This document shows, piece after piece, positions 13,775 through 16,272 of a stretch of DNA of 16,272 bases. The first letter of the stretch is position 1; every line of letters starts with the position of its first letter. Source of the DNA: Alphaproteobacteria bacterium (lineage in GTDB: Bacteria > Pseudomonadota > Alphaproteobacteria > Micavibrionales > Micavibrionaceae); NCBI GenBank assembly GCA_030432775.1, contig JAUILO010000044.1:1-16272 (forward strand). The letters are read 5' to 3'. The notes beneath the pieces were generated by a model. That model was not told the origin of the DNA. It saw only the letters and a program-made list of their open reading frames with translations, and searched no databases. A program made the position numbers and the translations under genes.

Positions 13775-15598
13775 ATGGCTAAAGCACAAACAGCGAAGAA
13801 AACTGTGGACCCAGAAGCAAATAGCGAAAATAAGGGTAAAACTGCGAACCTGACACTCACAGGCGCGGGTATCATTATCAAAGCTCTGGTTGACCAAGGT
13901 GTAGATACTATTTTTGGTTATCCTGGCGGCGCTGTTCTGCCTATTTATGACGAGCTATTCAAACAAAACAACATTCGCCACGTACTTGTGCGCCACGAAC
14001 AAGCCGCAGCCCATGCCGCAGAAGGCTATGCACGATCAACCGGGAAGGTTGGCGTTTTACTTGTTACCTCCGGCCCTGGCGCTACAAATGCTGTGACAGG
14101 CCTAACAGATGCCATGCTGGATTCAATCCCGCTTGTCTGTCTTTGTGGTCAGGTTCCAACATTCCTTATTGGTAATGATGCCTTTCAAGAGGCCGACACC
14201 ACAGGCATTACCCGCCCTTGTACAAAACATAACTATCTTGTTTCTGATCCGGATACATTAGCCGATACAGTTCACGAGGCATTTCATGTCGCGCGCACAG
14301 GTCGCCCCGGCCCTGTTGTAATTGATATTCCAAAAGACGTGCAATTTGCCGATGGTAAATACAAAAGTCCGGAAGCCAAACGCTTTCGCGTATACCAGCC
14401 AAAAACAAAACCTGCACAAAAAGAGCTGGAGAATGTTGCAAAACTTTTATCAAAAGCCAAAAGACCGATATTCTATGTTGGCGGCGGCGTAATTAACGCC
14501 GGTGCGCAAGCTTCTAAGGATTTATTCGAACTTGTAAAAACCACAGGATTCCCGATTACAAACACATTAATGGGGCTTGGCACTTATCCAGCTGGCGACC
14601 CCCAATTCCTCGGTATGCTAGGCATGCATGGAACATATGAAGCCAACCATGCTATGCATCAATGTGATTTAATGATCAATATCGGCGCGCGTTTTGATGA
14701 CCGTGTCACAGGCCGCACAGATGCGTTTTCTCCGGGTTCATACAAGATCCATGTTGATATTGACCCCAGCTCAATCAATAAAAACATTCACGTTAATCTT
14801 CCTGTTGTTGGTGATGCCGGATATGTCATTGCCGAAGTACTGCGCATCTGGAAAGAAAAGAAATACGAGCCCAAGAAAAAAGAGCTTAAAGACTGGTGGC
14901 TACAGATTGAAAAATGGCGTGCCGTTAAATGTCTGGACTATGAAACAAACGGCAAAATCATTAAACCTCAATATGCGTTAGAGCGTTTACGTGAACACCT
15001 TAAGCCATATGGCGATGATGTGTACATCACAACCGAAGTTGGCCAACATCAAATGTGGGCCGCACAGTTCCTGCCATTTAACAAACCCAATCGCTGGATG
15101 ACAAGTGGCGGGCTTGGCACAATGGGCTATGGTTTCCCTGCTGCAATCGGTGCACAAATCGCCCATCCTGACGCCATGGTGATTGACGTGGCGGGTGAGG
15201 CCAGTATCCAAATGAACATCCAGGAACTTTCAACGGCTGTACAATATAACCTGCCTGTGAAAATTTTCATTCTAAACAATGAATGGATGGGTATGGTGCG
15301 TCAGTGGCAAGAGCTATTGCATGGTGAGCGTTACTCTCAAAGCTATTCCGAAGCTCTTCCTGATTTCGTCAAACTGGCCGAAGCCTATGGCGGCGTCGGT
15401 TTCCGAGCGAATACAACAGACGAGCTTGATGACGTAATCGAAAAAATGCTTAAAACAGACAAAGTCACTATTGTCGATGTTCGTGTTGATCCAAAGGAAA
15501 ACTGCTTTCCTATGATCCCATCTGGCGCGGCACATAACGAGATGATTCTGGCCGCAAGCGAAGACGCAATCGGCGAAGCCGGAAAAAAACTTGTCTAA
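13775..15598 (+). CDS. ilvB: Acetolactate synthase, large catalytic subunit
   Basis: This thiamine-diphosphate enzyme joins two pyruvates to acetolactate, or pyruvate and 2-ketobutyrate to acetohydroxybutyrate, the first common step to Val, Leu and Ile. The 607-residue protein has an N-terminal tail of about 25 charged residues, GYPGGAVLPIYDEL, the catalytic Glu75 (RHEQAAAHAAEGYA), TSGPGATNAVTG and ITRPCTKHNYLV. The central FAD-type domain carries MLGMHGT and IGARFDDRVTGR. The ThDP-binding segment is GEASIQMN (Glu475 where others have Asp) ending in LNNEWMGMVRQWQ. I recall this Glu form in other alphaproteobacterial IlvB proteins, so it need not be inactivating. GGA lies nine bases before the ATG. 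The regulatory subunit gene ilvN, expected next, is not there. Confidence 0.95.
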   Translation: MAKAQTAKKTVDPEANSENKGKTANLTLTGAGIIIKALVDQGVDTIFGYPGGAVLPIYDELFKQNNIRHVLVRHEQAAAHAAEGYARSTGKVGVLLVTSGPGATNAVTGLTDAMLDSIPLVCLCGQVPTFLIGNDAFQEADTTGITRPCTKHNYLVSDPDTLADTVHEAFHVARTGRPGPVVIDIPKDVQFADGKYKSPEAKRFRVYQPKTKPAQKELENVAKLLSKAKRPIFYVGGGVINAGAQASKDLFELVKTTGFPITNTLMGLGTYPAGDPQFLGMLGMHGTYEANHAMHQCDLMINIGARFDDRVTGRTDAFSPGSYKIHVDIDPSSINKNIHVNLPVVGDAGYVIAEVLRIWKEKKYEPKKKELKDWWLQIEKWRAVKCLDYETNGKIIKPQYALERLREHLKPYGDDVYITTEVGQHQMWAAQFLPFNKPNRWMTSGGLGTMGYGFPAAIGAQIAHPDAMVIDVAGEASIQMNIQELSTAVQYNLPVKIFILNNEWMGMVRQWQELLHGERYSQSYSEALPDFVKLAEAYGGVGFRANTTDELDDVIEKMLKTDKVTIVDVRVDPKENCFPMIPSGAAHNEMILAASEDAIGEAGKKLV

Positions 15599-15734
15599 TT
15601 AAAAATCCGGCCTATCTATAAGCTATATATACACACGGAATCCGTAAATTCTTTGTACATTGGTATTTACAGAAATACTGCGTATCTATATTACTAATCC
15701 TCTGATCAACAGGCAGCATGAGTCGGGATATAAG

Positions 15735-15791
15735 ACACATGTGTTCCAAATACGAAACTGATCGATACAAAAGTAAAAAACAGTCCGTATT
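15735..15791. repeat. Palindrome and inverted repeat upstream of the acyl-AMP ligase gene
   Basis: ACACATGTGT (15735-15744) is a perfect 10-base palindrome. Just after it, AATACGAAACTG (15749-15760) is an imperfect inverted repeat of CAGTCCGTATT (15781-15791), with 20 bases between. They lie in the 219-base gap before the ligase gene and could be an operator or an RNA hairpin. No terminator with a T run is seen after ilvB. Confidence 0.45.
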
Positions 15792-15817
15792 AAAGTTAAA
15801 AAAATAGATTTATTCAT

Positions 15818-16272
15818 ATGACAGCCAGAGTAATAAACAAAACGATCCTAGGCGAAAAATGCGATGCGACGGCAATCACGCATGTTGACCCCGCATCATT
15901 GCCCGAACCGACGCCGACTGTAAATGATACACTCCCTCTAAGACTGGCGGATTTTGATACACTCTCTCAGGCACTTGATTATGCAGCGCAAGGCCAAACC
16001 GGCATTAACTTTTATAACGCTAAAGGACAGATCGAATACGTCCTGCCATACAGCGATTTAAAAGATCAGGCGATTAACCTTGCAGGAAAACTCATCGGTA
16101 TGGGTTTAAACCGCGAAGACCGCATCGGAATCGTGGCGCATATGGGGCCGGATTTTGTACGCTTATTCTTTGCCTGTCAGTATGCAGGCCTTATGGCTGT
16201 GCCTCTACCTGCGCTTTCAAATCTTGGTGGTCGTCAAGGCTATGAAGACCAACTCAGACGCATTCTCGATAA
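15818..16272 (+). CDS. Fatty acyl-AMP ligase (AMP-binding enzyme), N-terminal part, runs off the window
   Basis: The frame from the ATG at 15818 is open to the end of the window (151 complete codons). After a variable stretch of about 40 residues comes LADFDTLSQALDYAAQGQTG, then YVLPYSDLKDQAINLAGKL, GLNREDRIGIVAHMGPDFV and FFACQYAGLMAVPLP, followed by GGRQGYEDQLRRIL. This pattern is typical of FadD32/FAAL-like adenylating enzymes. They activate fatty acids as acyl-AMP and pass them to acyl carrier or polyketide synthase domains. The ATP-binding P-loop, the adenylate motifs and any fused carrier or acyltransferase domain lie beyond the window, so FAAL versus acyl-CoA ligase cannot be settled. 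No Shine-Dalgarno precedes the ATG. An inverted repeat lies in the upstream gap. The gene is unrelated to ilvB. Confidence 0.82.
   Translation, partial: MTARVINKTILGEKCDATAITHVDPASLPEPTPTVNDTLPLRLADFDTLSQALDYAAQGQTGINFYNAKGQIEYVLPYSDLKDQAINLAGKLIGMGLNREDRIGIVAHMGPDFVRLFFACQYAGLMAVPLPALSNLGGRQGYEDQLRRILD

Noticed and set aside
15188..15211. IlvB inactivated by Glu475 in place of the usual Asp in the ThDP motif
   Set aside because: The GEASIQMN form occurs, as far as I recall, in other alphaproteobacterial IlvB proteins, and all other motifs are intact.
15655..15690. GTATTT/AAATAC stem as ilvB terminator
   Set aside because: It is short and AT-only, with no T tract after it.
1..16272. CRISPR arrays, insertion sequences, tRNA genes or prophage remnants
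   Set aside because: I looked for regular repeats with spacers, transposase motifs and tRNA-like folds and saw none.

Overview
The window reads as chromosomal DNA of an alphaproteobacterium of moderate GC content. The evidence is gene content and order: thyA-folA, hflK-hflC, a DegP/Do protease, miaA and a large acetolactate synthase subunit lie close together, as in many alphaproteobacteria. The proteins also look alphaproteobacterial, for example the GEASIQMN-type IlvB and a FadD32-like acyl-AMP ligase. A Micavibrio-like lineage is possible, but I cannot fix a genus from sequence alone. There are no insertion sequences, tRNAs, rRNAs or CRISPR arrays.

Layout. (1) 1-561: the 3' end of an L-lactate dehydrogenase gene and a terminator between it and the convergent phoH. 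(2) 562-1902: a short PhoH-family ATPase on the minus strand. On the plus strand, overlapping its start codon, is a probable 6S RNA gene (about 1324-1522). (3) 1903-3076: an orphan gene for a long, highly charged coiled-coil protein with its own terminator. (4) 3077-4615: a thyA-folA operon for dTMP synthesis and folate recycling. (5) 4616-5851: an Mrp/ApbC iron-sulfur carrier on the minus strand with a 14-serine linker. (6) 6115-8282: the hflK-hflC operon, encoding the SPFH complex that controls FtsH, closed by a strong terminator. (7) 8331-10691: a two-gene operon of an exported trypsin-like protease and an FHA-domain membrane protein. (8) 10789-13390: a DegP-type periplasmic protease followed by miaA. 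(9) 13522-15598: ilvB, preceded by a promoter, an 8-codon leader peptide rich in Val/Ile/Leu and a terminator hairpin, which together look like an attenuator. (10) 15818-16272: the 5' end of a fatty acyl-AMP ligase gene.

How it fits together. HflK/HflC, DegP and the extra trypsin-like protease with its FHA partner make a block devoted to protein quality control at the inner membrane and in the periplasm. ThyA, FolA, MiaA, Mrp and IlvB are housekeeping. The least familiar parts are the protease-FHA operon (four-cysteine C-terminal region, possible leaderless mRNA), the coiled-coil protein, the 6S/phoH head-to-head overlap and the ilvB leader. All assignments come from reading motifs by eye; no database search was run.
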